DNA of 8,652 nucleotides from CAZHFW01 sp964531675 (GTDB lineage Bacteria; Planctomycetota; Phycisphaerae; Phycisphaerales; UBA1924): NCBI GenBank assembly GCA_964531675.1, contig CAZHFW010000071.1, positions 1 through 8,652 on the forward strand. Reading direction: 5' to 3'. The position numbers were made by a program, and so were the translations under genes. The stretch's first letter is position 1, and every line of letters starts with the position of its first letter. A model generated the notes under the pieces. The model was given only the letters and a program-made list of their open reading frames with translations. It did no database searches and was not told the DNA's origin. This document shows positions 1 to 6,107 of the stretch, in pieces.

Positions 1-16
1 ATGGGCCGGGGTCTCT
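1..16 (-). terminator. Possible left arm of a terminator, cut by window edge
   Basis: About 35-40 bases after the stop of the first PEP-CTERM-like gene, the minus strand reads ACAAAG then AGACCCCGGCCCAT up to the edge. The paralogue has ACAAAG followed by a GC-rich hairpin beginning CCCCCGGCCA at the same relative place. This suggests the first arm of an equivalent terminator. The second arm lies outside the window, so the hairpin itself is not seen. Confidence 0.3.
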
Positions 17-50
17 TTGTTTTTGGCTGGATGGACTTGGCTTGGAGGGC

Positions 51-734
51 TCAGCGGCGACGACGGCCGGCGAGCACCAGGCCGCCCGCCAGACCCAGAC
101 CGGCCAGGCCAGGCGTGGGGACGGTCTTGACGGAAACGCCGGCGACGAAGATGCGTTGGAAGTTGGACGCGCCCACGTCATCGAAAACGATGCTGGTGAG
201 GGTCTCGGATGCGAACGCGGCGGGGAGCGCGTAGGTCTGCATGTCCAGACGCTGTCCGTGATCGTTGTTGAAGATCTCCTTGGTGGTCGTGCCGTTGATG
301 GCGTTGGTCCAGACGTTCTGGTTGTAGTCGCGGATGTCGGAGTTGCCGACGAGCTGGACGGTGTGGGTCACGCCATTGGTCGCGTTGAAAGTCACGGACG
401 CGAAGGAGTTGGGACCATTCTGGCCCCAGAAGGTGTTGATGAGCGAGTAGGCCTCGACGACGCCGAAGATCTCGACGGGGATGGCGAGCTTGGCGGGCCC
501 GCCGGTGACGGCGTTCTTGCCGGTCCAGCCCCAGAGGTCGTTGATACCCGGGCCCGAGCCGATCTGGAAGGGCACATCCTGATAGGTCTGCGCGCCGGTG
601 GGGAAGGTTGAGCCGTTGGCCAGATTGGCGTCGGAGCGGTCGAAGTTGAAGGCCCCCGAGAAGTTGACGGTCTGGTACTGGGCGGAGGCGGTGGAAGCGG
701 CGAGAACGCCGAAGGCAATGATGAGCGAGCGCAT
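51..734 (-). CDS. PEP-CTERM-like exported protein, paralogue 1
   Basis: A 227-residue exported protein of unknown function. Residues 1-18 form a signal peptide (MRSL, hydrophobic core, ending STASA before Gln19). The mature part is rich in Asn, Thr, Gly and aromatics and looks like an all-beta surface domain, with a conserved core GNSDIRDYN and later GQRLDMQTY. The C-terminus is a sorting tail: PTPG (206-209), a hydrophobic Gly/Ala/Leu segment (210-223) and RRRR (224-227). It is the planctomycete form of PEP-CTERM, in which an exosortase-type enzyme is thought to process or anchor the protein at the envelope. The frame stays open to 1025, but the upstream part is unlike the paralogue and precedes the signal peptide. 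ATG 734 was chosen over ATG 749 because GGGG lies just before it and the paralogue has the same arrangement. It is about 66% identical, without gaps, to the protein at 1119-1805. Its binding partner or substrate cannot be read from the sequence. Confidence 0.85.
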   Translation of the reverse strand: MRSLIIAFGVLAASTASAQYQTVNFSGAFNFDRSDANLANGSTFPTGAQTYQDVPFQIGSGPGINDLWGWTGKNAVTGGPAKLAIPVEIFGVVEAYSLINTFWGQNGPNSFASVTFNATNGVTHTVQLVGNSDIRDYNQNVWTNAINGTTTKEIFNNDHGQRLDMQTYALPAAFASETLTSIVFDDVGASNFQRIFVAGVSVKTVPTPGLAGLGLAGGLVLAGRRRR

Positions 735-795
735 GTCGTGTAACCCCATGTTGCCGGTGACTGAGCGCGTGCGACGCAACGCGGCTGGACCGGTC

Positions 796-801
796 CTGCA
801 A
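796..801 (-). promoter_or_regulatory. Conserved TTGCAG element upstream of paralogue 1
   Basis: TTGCAG on the minus strand, 62 bases before the chosen start, is matched by TTGCAG at 1870-1875, 65 bases before the start of the second paralogue. The two spacers have otherwise diverged a good deal. It resembles a -35 hexamer, but no good -10 lies 16-18 bases downstream, so promoter function is only a suggestion. Confidence 0.25.
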
Positions 802-868
802 ACATGCCACGGGGTTTGGGTTTGGTCCACTAAAACCGGACGCGGGGGCTGGGATTGGAGCAAGGAAC

Positions 869-937
869 GCGAACCGCTTCCGAACATCGGGTGGCATGGC
901 GGCACAGAAGAGCCCGTCGAACACCCGGATTGTCGTG
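869..937 (+). repeat. Direct repeat copy A (matches 1943-2011, gpmI 5' flank and start)
   Basis: This 69-base segment aligns without gaps to 1943-2011, which spans the 27 bases before the gpmI ATG and its first 14 codons. I count 52 of 69 bases identical, including the unbroken runs GCGAACCGC, AACATCGGG and CGAACACC. A weaker match may continue to about 969 after small deletions. The distance to the neighbouring PEP-CTERM start is almost the same in both copies (135 and 138 bases). This marks it as the far end of a tandem duplication, not a chance match. Confidence 0.8.
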
Positions 938-949
938 GGCGATGTCTAG
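896..949 (+). pseudogene. Relic of the gpmI 5' end (17-codon stub)
   Basis: An ATG-initiated frame of 17 codons, MAAQKSPSNTRIVVGDV, ends at TAG 947-949. It lines up with the first residues of intact gpmI, MATQNHPTNTPVVLIIRDG. M, A, Q, P, N, T and V are kept at matching positions, and 31 of the first 42 bases agree. After codon 14 the match fades and stops interrupt the frame. The simplest reading is a leftover from duplication of the PEP-CTERM gene together with its divergent upstream region, which cut gpmI soon after its start. It could still be translated as a tiny peptide or act as leader DNA, but nothing shows this. Confidence 0.65.
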
Positions 950-1036
950 TGAGGCCCGAGGCTCTCCCGAAGTCCCCACGGCTGCCAGCGGGCCCCTCGA
1001 TCTGGTCCTCGCCCCAGTCCCGCACTCCCAGATGAA

Positions 1037-1066
1037 AAGCCCCCGGCCAGATTTGGCCGGGGGCTT
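1037..1066 (-). terminator. Rho-independent terminator of paralogue 2
   Basis: A perfect 13-bp inverted repeat (1037-1049 paired with 1054-1066, rich in G and C) encloses a 4-base loop. On the minus strand it is followed by a short T run (TTTT, partly inside the stem, then CATC). It lies 52 bases past the stop of the PEP-CTERM-like gene at 1119-1805. On the plus strand the trailing bases are G-rich, so the minus direction is favoured. Confidence 0.85.
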
Positions 1067-1118
1067 GGTGGCTTTGTCGAGGGCCTGGCGGCGGCGGATT
1101 GGATGTGAGTCGGCGGGT

Positions 1119-1805
1119 CTAGCGGCGGCGCCTCCCGGCGCAGCTAAGGCCTGAGAGCAGGCAGACAGCGGCCGCGCCGGGTGCCGGCAGCGCTTTCACG
1201 GTGATCCCGGCCGCGAAGATGCGCTGGACCCCATTTGCGCCGATGTCGTCGAGCACAATGCTTGTCAGTGTCTCGAGCGCAAACGCTTGGGGGAGGGTGT
1301 AGGTCTGCATGTCGAGTCTTTGGCCGAGATTGTTGTTGAAGACCTCCCGGGTCGTCGTGTTGTTGATCAGGTTCGTGTAGATGTAGTCGTTGTAGTCGCG
1401 GATGTCCGAGTTGCCGACCAGGAGCACGGTGTGTGACAGGCCGTTGGTCGCATTGAAGGTGATCGATGCCAGGGAGCCTGGGCCGGGTTGTCCCCACGAG
1501 GTGTTCAGGAGCGAGTAGACCTCAAGGGCGCCCGGGATGTTGGTGGGGATCGTGAGCTTGGCTGGTCCGGAGCTGACGGCCCAGTGGGCGGTCCATCCCC
1601 AAGGGTCGGATCCATTCGGGCCCGATCCCACGTGGAAGGGTACGTTCTGGTACGTCTGGTTCCCCGCCGGGAACGTGTACCCGTTGGAGAGCACGTTGTC
1701 GGTGCGGCTGAAGTTGAACTGGCTGGAGAAGTCGACGGTGAGATACTGACCACCCGCGGAGAACGCCGCGAGCGTGCCGACCGTGATGACGAGCGAGCGC
1801 AGCAT
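1119..1805 (-). CDS. PEP-CTERM-like exported protein, paralogue 2
   Basis: A 228-residue exported protein, tandem paralogue of the product of 51-734. A signal peptide covers residues 1-19 (MLRSL, hydrophobic core, FSAGG before Gln20). The mature domain carries the same core (GNSDIRDYN, GQRLDMQTY, ETLTSIV, QRIF). The tail is PAPG (207-210), a short hydrophobic segment with two cysteines, and RRRR (225-228). By hand count 127 of 191 aligned residues match paralogue 1 with no gaps, so both copies have probably stayed under selection as proteins. ATG 1805 is preferred over the in-frame ATG 1820 because GGGGAG sits 9 bases before it and overlaps the earlier ATG. The gene is divergent from gpmI, 164 bases apart, and ends in the hairpin at 1037-1066. 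The fold and ligand are unknown; envelope display through an exosortase-like system is inferred from the tail. Confidence 0.87.
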   Translation of the reverse strand: MLRSLVITVGTLAAFSAGGQYLTVDFSSQFNFSRTDNVLSNGYTFPAGNQTYQNVPFHVGSGPNGSDPWGWTAHWAVSSGPAKLTIPTNIPGALEVYSLLNTSWGQPGPGSLASITFNATNGLSHTVLLVGNSDIRDYNDYIYTNLINNTTTREVFNNNLGQRLDMQTYTLPQAFALETLTSIVLDDIGANGVQRIFAAGITVKALPAPGAAAVCLLSGLSCAGRRRR

Positions 1806-1869
1806 GGTGGGACTCCCCATATGAACGAGTGCTCGGCTCGTGGTACGTCACAAACCGACGCACCCGGAA

Positions 1870-1875
1870 CTGCAA
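1870..1875 (-). promoter_or_regulatory. Conserved TTGCAG element upstream of paralogue 2
   Basis: Minus-strand TTGCAG followed by TTCCGG, 65 bases before ATG 1805. It is the counterpart of the element at 796-801 before the first paralogue. It may be a -35 hexamer, but no clear -10 is visible. Confidence 0.25.
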
Positions 1876-1942
1876 GCTATGGCGGGGAGATCGCCAGGGC
1901 GACGACGGGGATCGGCAATCATCTGAATTGACCGCGAAACCT

Positions 1943-2011
1943 GCGAACCGCCGCCTAACATCGGGCAACATGGCTACTCAGAATCACCCGACGAACACCC
2001 CGGTCGTCCTG
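1943..2011 (+). repeat. Direct repeat copy B (gpmI 5' flank and first codons)
   Basis: Counterpart of 869-937, about 75% identical without gaps. Here the repeat leads into the intact gpmI frame, so this is the ancestral location of the sequence. Its first 27 bases lie directly before the gpmI ATG and may include the promoter or 5' leader. They have no strong Shine-Dalgarno sequence. Confidence 0.8.
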
Positions 2012-3673
2012 ATCATCCGTGACGGTTGGGGCCTGAACCCGAATCCCGAGCACGACGCGTTCAATGCGACGGTGCAGGCCAAGACGCCGGTCGCGGACAT
2101 GCTTTGGAAGGACTGGCCGACGACGCTCGTGAAGACGTCGGGAGAAGACGTGGGTCTCCCGGACGGGACGATGGGCAACTCCGAAGTCGGCCATCAGAAC
2201 ATCGGCGCGGGGCGCATCGTGGATCAGGAGTCGGTCGCGATCACCAAGGCCTGCCGGGCGGGGCTTGAGAGGAACGACGTCGTTCGTCATGCGATCGAGC
2301 GCGTGCGGCCTTCCGGGGGCGGCGGGTCGGCGGCGGGGTCGCACGATCGACATCTGCACCTCATGGGCATTTGTTCGGATGCGGGCGTGCATGGCCTGCT
2401 CGATCATCTCTACGCGATTCTCAAGGCGGCCAAGACGCTGGGCGTCGCGCATGACCGCGTGCTGCTCCACCTGTTCGCCGACGGCCGGGATACCGGTCCT
2501 TTCACAGGGCTCGGGTTTGCGCGCCAGGTGGAAGCCAAGTGCAAGGAACTCGGCATCGGTCGGATCGCCTCCATCAGCGGCCGGTACTACGCGATGGACC
2601 GTGACAACCGCTGGGAGCGCGTGAAGCTGGCGTACGACGTGCTCACGGGCAAGAGCCAGGGCGCCGGGACCTTTGCGGACGTTTCCGCGGCGATTCAGGA
2701 CTACTACGACAAGCCTACCGGGAGATCGCAGACGGGCGATGAGTTCATCACGCCCCGGCTGGTTGGAGCGCCAGCGCCCATCCGCTCGGGCGATTCGGTG
2801 ATCTTCTACAACTACCGCGGAGATCGCCCCCGCGAGATCTCCGCGGCGTTCGTGTTCCCCGACGACAAGTGGGCGAAGGTCAAGCCCTCCCCCGACTCGG
2901 GCAAGAACGGCTTTGAGCGCGGGACCAAGCTTGATCTCGAGTACGTGATCATGACCGAGTACTGGGAGGAACTGCTCCCGCTCACCAAGGTGGCGTTCCC
3001 CAAGCCCCCGAAGATGCGCAGGATCCTGGGCGAGTTCATCAGCACCAGCGGGCTCCGCCAGTTCCGCAGCGCGGAGACCGAGAAGTTCCCGCATGTGACG
3101 TTCTTCTTCAACGACTACCGCGACGAGCCCTTCCCGGGTGAATCGCGCGAGATCTGCCAAAGCCCGAAGGTCGCGACGTATGACCTCAAGCCCGAAATGT
3201 CCGCGGCGGACGTGCTGGCGGCGGTCATGCGGCGGTTGCAGGCCTCGGACTGCGAGGATCTGATCGTCGTCAACTTCGCCAACGGCGACATGGTCGGCCA
3301 CACCGGATCGCTCCCCGCGGCGATCAAGGCCTGTGAGACCGTGGACGCGGCGGTCGGCCAGATCATCGACGCGACGCTCAAGCGCGGCGGTTCGCTCATC
3401 GTCACGGCCGATCACGGCAACTGTGAGCAGATGTACGACCCGGAGACCAAGGCCCCGCACACGGCCCACACGGTCTACGACGTGCCCTTGCACGTGGTCG
3501 GCGCGGCCTTCAAGGCACGCAGGCTGCGTGGGGATACCGAGCGGGCGGGCTGGTTCAAGCCCGAGGTGCGTGCGGGTCGCGGGAAGCTCGCGGACATCGC
3601 CCCCACCATCGTCGAGATGATGGCGATGACCAAGCCCGCGGAGATGACCGGGCAGAGCCTGCTGGCCCGCTGA
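1970..3673 (+). CDS. gpmI: 2,3-bisphosphoglycerate-independent phosphoglycerate mutase
   Basis: This cytoplasmic glycolytic and gluconeogenic enzyme interconverts 3- and 2-phosphoglycerate through a phosphoserine intermediate with two divalent metals, usually Mn. The 567-residue product is slightly longer than the usual 510-550. Visible motifs in order: PVVLIIRDGWG (metal ligand D18), GNSEVGH with catalytic S71, HLMGICSDAGVH, HLFADGRDT (171-175 for DGRDT), SGRYYAMDRD (R205), NYRGDRPREIS in place of the common NFRPDRAR, ETEKFPHVTFF, NFANGDMVGHTG, TADHGN (D481, H482) and APHTAHT. Small insertions include a Gly/Ser-rich stretch before HDRHLHLMG and a Lys/Pro/Ser stretch before the MTEY motif. 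ATG 1970 was chosen because PVVLIIRDGWG follows ten residues later; the frame runs on upstream without family similarity. No strong ribosome binding site precedes it. It is divergent from the PEP-CTERM-like gene and convergent with the slyX-like gene, whose stop is 5 bp away. Confidence 0.97.
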   Translation: MATQNHPTNTPVVLIIRDGWGLNPNPEHDAFNATVQAKTPVADMLWKDWPTTLVKTSGEDVGLPDGTMGNSEVGHQNIGAGRIVDQESVAITKACRAGLERNDVVRHAIERVRPSGGGGSAAGSHDRHLHLMGICSDAGVHGLLDHLYAILKAAKTLGVAHDRVLLHLFADGRDTGPFTGLGFARQVEAKCKELGIGRIASISGRYYAMDRDNRWERVKLAYDVLTGKSQGAGTFADVSAAIQDYYDKPTGRSQTGDEFITPRLVGAPAPIRSGDSVIFYNYRGDRPREISAAFVFPDDKWAKVKPSPDSGKNGFERGTKLDLEYVIMTEYWEELLPLTKVAFPKPPKMRRILGEFISTSGLRQFRSAETEKFPHVTFFFNDYRDEPFPGESREICQSPKVATYDLKPEMSAADVLAAVMRRLQASDCEDLIVVNFANGDMVGHTGSLPAAIKACETVDAAVGQIIDATLKRGGSLIVTADHGNCEQMYDPETKAPHTAHTVYDVPLHVVGAAFKARRLRGDTERAGWFKPEVRAGRGKLADIAPTIVEMMAMTKPAEMTGQSLLAR

Positions 3674-3678
3674 AGCGG

Positions 3679-3930
3679 TCAGGTCGGCTCGCGCTCCTCG
3701 CCCAGGTCCTCGTCGGGTTCCTCGGGGGGATTGGCGAGCGATTCCACGCGCCCTTCCAGCCTGGAGAGGCGGCGGAGGACTTCGTCGAGGCGGCGATTGA
3801 CCTCGAGGACTTCCTCGTTGAGCTGGTCGCTCCGGCGCTCCGCGAAGCCCAGAGCTTCCTGCAGGCGCAGGATTTCCGCGTGGGCGTCCCGGTCGGCGGG
3901 TTCGGATTGGTGACCCTGGTGGTTCTTCAC
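3679..3930 (-). CDS. SlyX-like small coiled-coil protein
   Basis: An 83-residue protein if translation begins at GTG 3930. Residues 20-67 or so form a charged, heptad-like coiled coil (AEILRLQEALGFAERRSDQL, then a NEEVLEVNRRLDEVLRRLSR-type repeat). The tail is acidic and proline-rich (PPEEPDEDLGEE). Length, the RLQEALGFAE..SDQLNE pattern and the Pro-rich end fit the SlyX family, whose cellular role is poorly defined. The frame stays open upstream to 4530, but that part is antisense to the PagL-like gene and lacks SlyX similarity. GTG 3930 has an AGG nine bases before it; no closer ATG exists in frame. The gene ends 5 bp from gpmI and starts 33 bp from the divergent gene at 3964, so its promoter must lie in a very short gap or inside that gene. 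An unrelated coiled-coil protein is the alternative. Confidence 0.65.
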   Translation of the reverse strand: MKNHQGHQSEPADRDAHAEILRLQEALGFAERRSDQLNEEVLEVNRRLDEVLRRLSRLEGRVESLANPPEEPDEDLGEEREPT

Positions 3931-3963
3931 GCAAAAGCCTACGCGGGCGGATACGCTTGGAGC

Positions 3964-4617
3964 ATGATGCACCCGGCCCGCACGATCCTGTCGGTTCTGA
4001 CCCTGACGCTCCTTGCTGGCGCCGCGACGGCGGAAGGCAGCGCCTCTCTGGATGTCTCCCCGGTTCGCTTCAAGACCGAGCCGCCTGCGCCCGAGGCCAA
4101 GGCGGAGGAGAAGGCAAAGCCCGCGACGGCGCACGGGGCCTACGGCTCCAAGGGCTCGCATTGGCTCACGTTCGGAGGCGGCGCCGCGGACAACTTCAGC
4201 GACGCGGTCGACACGAACCTGCACATCGCCTGGAGCACCTTCCTGGTCGAGAACGTGGAGTTCGGCATCGAAGGCGGCGGGTGGTACTTCAATCAGCCGG
4301 GCGACAACACGGGAGGCATCAGCGGCACGATGCTCTTCCGCTGGCACTTCTACAACGATCAGAACTGGACGGTCTTCGCGGATGTGGGCATCGGCCTGCT
4401 GGGAGCGTTCGACGATGTTCCCGACGGCGGGACAAGCTTCGATTTCATGCCTCGCGCCGGCGGCGGGTTCACCAAGCGGATCTCCGAAGACGCCGACACG
4501 CGCCTGATGGCGGGCGTGCGCTGGCACCACATCTCCAACGCGCGGATCAACGGCGACGACAACAACCCGTCCCGCGACGGCGCAATGTTCTACGCGGCGC
4601 TGGTGTTCCCGTTCTGA
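3964..4617 (+). CDS. PagL-like acyloxyacyl hydrolase (outer-membrane lipid A deacylase)
   Basis: A 217-residue protein. Residues 1-23 form a signal peptide (MMHPARTILS, hydrophobic core, ATA before Glu24). A Pro/Ala/Lys/Glu-rich linker follows (about 35-57), then a short beta-barrel domain with alternating Gly/aromatic strands (WLTFGGGAADNFSD, VEFGIEGGGWYF, MLFRWHFY), ending in the terminal Phe typical of outer-membrane proteins. The motif WHHISNARI with H189 and S191 matches the PagL catalytic His-x-Ser-Asn. PagL enzymes remove an ester-linked acyl chain from lipid A in the outer membrane. The third catalytic residue of PagL (Glu, about 14 residues after the His) is not obvious; D205 in NPSRDG is the nearest acid. 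ATG 3964 or 3967 could be the start: GGAG at 3959-3962 is better spaced for 3967. It is convergent with the diguanylate cyclase gene, 21 bp apart. Another small beta-barrel protein is possible. Confidence 0.75.
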   Translation: MMHPARTILSVLTLTLLAGAATAEGSASLDVSPVRFKTEPPAPEAKAEEKAKPATAHGAYGSKGSHWLTFGGGAADNFSDAVDTNLHIAWSTFLVENVEFGIEGGGWYFNQPGDNTGGISGTMLFRWHFYNDQNWTVFADVGIGLLGAFDDVPDGGTSFDFMPRAGGGFTKRISEDADTRLMAGVRWHHISNARINGDDNNPSRDGAMFYAALVFPF

Positions 4618-4638
4618 AATGAGCGAGGATGCCGGGAA

Positions 4639-5592
4639 TCAGGCGGCCCGGGTGACCTTGAGGCCCTGGCCTGAGAGGTCGCTCACGACCACCTGGTTGC
4701 GCCCGGTCTTCTTGGCGGAATAGAGATTCCGGTCGGCCAGCTCGATCCACTGCTCGGGCGAGACGCCGGTCGCGCCGCTGGAGCCCGCGACGCCGATGGA
4801 GCAGGTGATCTTGCGCTCGGGATGGCGGGGCCAGACGACCTGCTCGAGCTCCTGACGGACGCGCTCGCAGAAGGCCTTGGCGTCGGCGGCGGAGGTGTCG
4901 GGCATGACCACGACGAACTCTTCACCGCCGTAGCGGCAGCAGACGTCCGAGGCGCGGGCGTTCTTCTGGAGGACCTTGCCGATGCCCTGAAGCACGGCGT
5001 CGCCGGCGGGGTGGCCGTAGGTGTCGTTGACGGACTTGAAGTGGTCCGCGTCGATCATCGCGATGGAGAGGGGGCGCTGGTGGCGCTGGGAGCGGGCGCA
5101 TTCTTCGGCCCAGCGGGACTGGAAGAACGCGCGGTTCCAGAGGCCGGTGAGGCCATCGATCTGGGCGCGCTGCGAGAGCATCTGGAGGAGGCGGTACATC
5201 TTGAGCACCGAGCGGACGCGAACGCGGAGTTCGGTGAGGTCGAAGGGCTTGGTGATGTAGTCGACCGCGCCAAGGTCGAAGGCGGTGACCTTGTCCTGGG
5301 GGCTCTGGAGGCCCGAGAGGATGATCACCGGGATGTTCAGGGTCTTGCCGTTCTCTTTGAGCGTGCGGAGCACTTCGAATCCGTCGGTGCCCGGCATGTC
5401 GAGGTCGAGGAGGATGATCGCGGGGTTGATGGACTCGGCCTTGGCGAGGCCTTCGACGCCGTTGTCCACGCAGACCAGCTCGAGCTCTTCGTGGCGCAGC
5501 CTGGCTTTGAGAAGCCTGTGCACGTCCGTCGAATCGTCCACGACAAGGACGATCGGTTTGGACTCCTCAAGTTGTGGCTTCTCAGACGTCAT
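4639..5592 (-). CDS. Response regulator diguanylate cyclase (REC-GGDEF)
   Basis: A 317-residue cytoplasmic regulator that makes cyclic di-GMP from two GTP when its receiver domain is phosphorylated. The REC domain (about 13-132) has the acidic pair D19-D20, phospho-acceptor D63 in LLDLDMPG, S93 and K115 in TKPF. A helix around 128-145 leads to the GGDEF domain (about 146-308): DGLTGLWNR, IDADHFKSVNDTYGH and the active site GGEEF (222-226). RASD at 213-216, five residues before GGEEF, is an intact RxxD inhibitory site, so feedback by the product is expected. All key catalytic residues appear present. The layout is like PleD with a single receiver, or WspR. It is the downstream gene of a pair: the Hpt gene ends 46 bases before its ATG. 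No close Shine-Dalgarno is seen (AGAGG lies rather far upstream), so translation may depend on the operon transcript. Confidence 0.95.
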   Translation of the reverse strand: MTSEKPQLEESKPIVLVVDDSTDVHRLLKARLRHEELELVCVDNGVEGLAKAESINPAIILLDLDMPGTDGFEVLRTLKENGKTLNIPVIILSGLQSPQDKVTAFDLGAVDYITKPFDLTELRVRVRSVLKMYRLLQMLSQRAQIDGLTGLWNRAFFQSRWAEECARSQRHQRPLSIAMIDADHFKSVNDTYGHPAGDAVLQGIGKVLQKNARASDVCCRYGGEEFVVVMPDTSAADAKAFCERVRQELEQVVWPRHPERKITCSIGVAGSSGATGVSPEQWIELADRNLYSAKKTGRNQVVVSDLSGQGLKVTRAA

Positions 5593-5638
5593 CTGCGAAG
5601 GGGCCTCTGCGCCGCGCGGGCGGACAGGAAACGAACGG

Positions 5639-5980
5639 TTACTTCACAACGCGGCTGCACAAGGCGATGAGGGCATCGACCTGCGTCTTGACGCTCTCGA
5701 GACTGGCGCCGGGCGACAGGGCTTTCACCTGGGCCTCGACCACGCCGGCGGCCTTGCCGATGGCCTCGAAGCCATAGCCCGCGGAAGCGCCCTTGAGCTG
5801 ATGCGTGATGCGGCCGAGGGTCTCGGTCTGCCCCTCCGCGAATGCGGAGGTGATGGCCTGCACGCGCTGAGGAAGCTCTTCGACGAAGAGCTCAACCAGC
5901 TCGACCATGTCGGGATCGCTGGCGAAGCTGCTCCGCAGCGGTGAGTTCTGCGTGCCGGCGTGATGGGCATCAAACGACAT
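5639..5980 (-). CDS. Histidine phosphotransfer (Hpt) domain protein
   Basis: A 113-residue stand-alone Hpt protein, mostly helical. The phospho-accepting site is H60 in ITHQLKGASAGYGF, matching the family pattern HxLKGxSxxxG. A helix at about 24-48 (MVELVELFVEELPQRVQAI) precedes it and a final helix follows. Such proteins pass a phosphoryl group between receiver domains, usually from a hybrid kinase to a response regulator. The frame is open to 6061, but ATG 5980 is strongly indicated by GGGGAGGT four bases upstream. The REC-GGDEF gene follows 46 bases downstream on the same strand, so it is the likely partner; that pairing is inferred from position. No histidine kinase is in the window. The first 20 residues are unstructured and polar. 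Confidence 0.88.
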   Translation of the reverse strand: MSFDAHHAGTQNSPLRSSFASDPDMVELVELFVEELPQRVQAITSAFAEGQTETLGRITHQLKGASAGYGFEAIGKAAGVVEAQVKALSPGASLESVKTQVDALIALCSRVVK

Positions 5981-5984
5981 AGAC

Positions 5985-5992
5985 ACCTCCCC
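5985..5992 (-). promoter_or_regulatory. Strong Shine-Dalgarno site of the Hpt gene
   Basis: The minus strand reads GGGGAGGT followed by GTCT and the ATG at 5980. It is among the strongest ribosome binding sites in the window, and it decides the start against the longer open frame to 6061. Confidence 0.85.
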
Positions 5993-6085
5993 AGAATTCA
6001 GGATCGGATCGTGGAGAGGTTCAGTTGACCCACAGGCGAGCTTCTGCATCATCCCGAGCACGCAGCGGCGCGGCGTAGACCGCCC

Positions 6086-6107
6086 CTCCGCACCCCGAAG
6101 TGCGGGG
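6086..6107. repeat. Small inverted repeat between sucD and the Hpt gene
   Basis: CCGCAC (6088-6093) pairs with GTGCGG (6100-6105) around a 6-base loop. On the plus strand a G-U and a C-G pair extend the stem to eight. No T run follows on either strand, so a terminator is doubtful. It lies upstream of the Hpt gene, within the 264-bp gap to sucD, and could belong to the leader or promoter region. No clear promoter was found in that gap. Confidence 0.35.

Larger units (their letters stand above)
735..1118. other. 384-bp spacer between the two PEP-CTERM-like genes
   Basis: No complete gene was found here. From left to right it holds the upstream region of the first paralogue (735 to about 868), a block matching the gpmI 5' flank (869-895), the gpmI start relic (896-949), an unassigned stretch (950-1030) and the terminator of the second paralogue (1037-1066). 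On the minus strand TTGCAG followed by an imperfectly matching CCGG occurs 62 bases upstream of ATG 734. The same TTGCAG-N2-CCGG pattern occurs 65 bases upstream of ATG 1805, so it may be a retained promoter element, but no convincing -10 is seen in either copy. GGACCGGTCC at 787-796 is a perfect palindrome in this copy only. Confidence 0.6.

Noticed and set aside
735..1025. 97-residue N-terminal extension of PEP-CTERM paralogue 1
   Set aside because: The extension lies in the duplicated non-coding spacer, is unlike the paralogue as a protein, and would bury the signal peptide.
1928..1961. Possible gpmI promoter TTGACC with TAACAT
   Set aside because: The spacing of 22 bases is too long for a normal promoter, and the -10 would lie only 8 bases before the ATG.
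1955..3934. 659-residue open frame on the minus strand opposite gpmI
   Set aside because: It is antisense to a clear gpmI gene, its translation is Arg/Gly-rich with no motif, and it arises from the third-position GC bias of the real gene.
4607..4637. TTCCCG / CGGGAA pairing at the convergent ends of the PagL-like and cyclase genes
   Set aside because: A 6-bp stem with a loop of about 20 bases and no T run is too weak for a terminator call.
4822..5670. 282-residue open frame on the plus strand opposite the diguanylate cyclase
   Set aside because: It is a mirror of the REC-GGDEF gene, with Val/Glu/Gly-rich low-information sequence.
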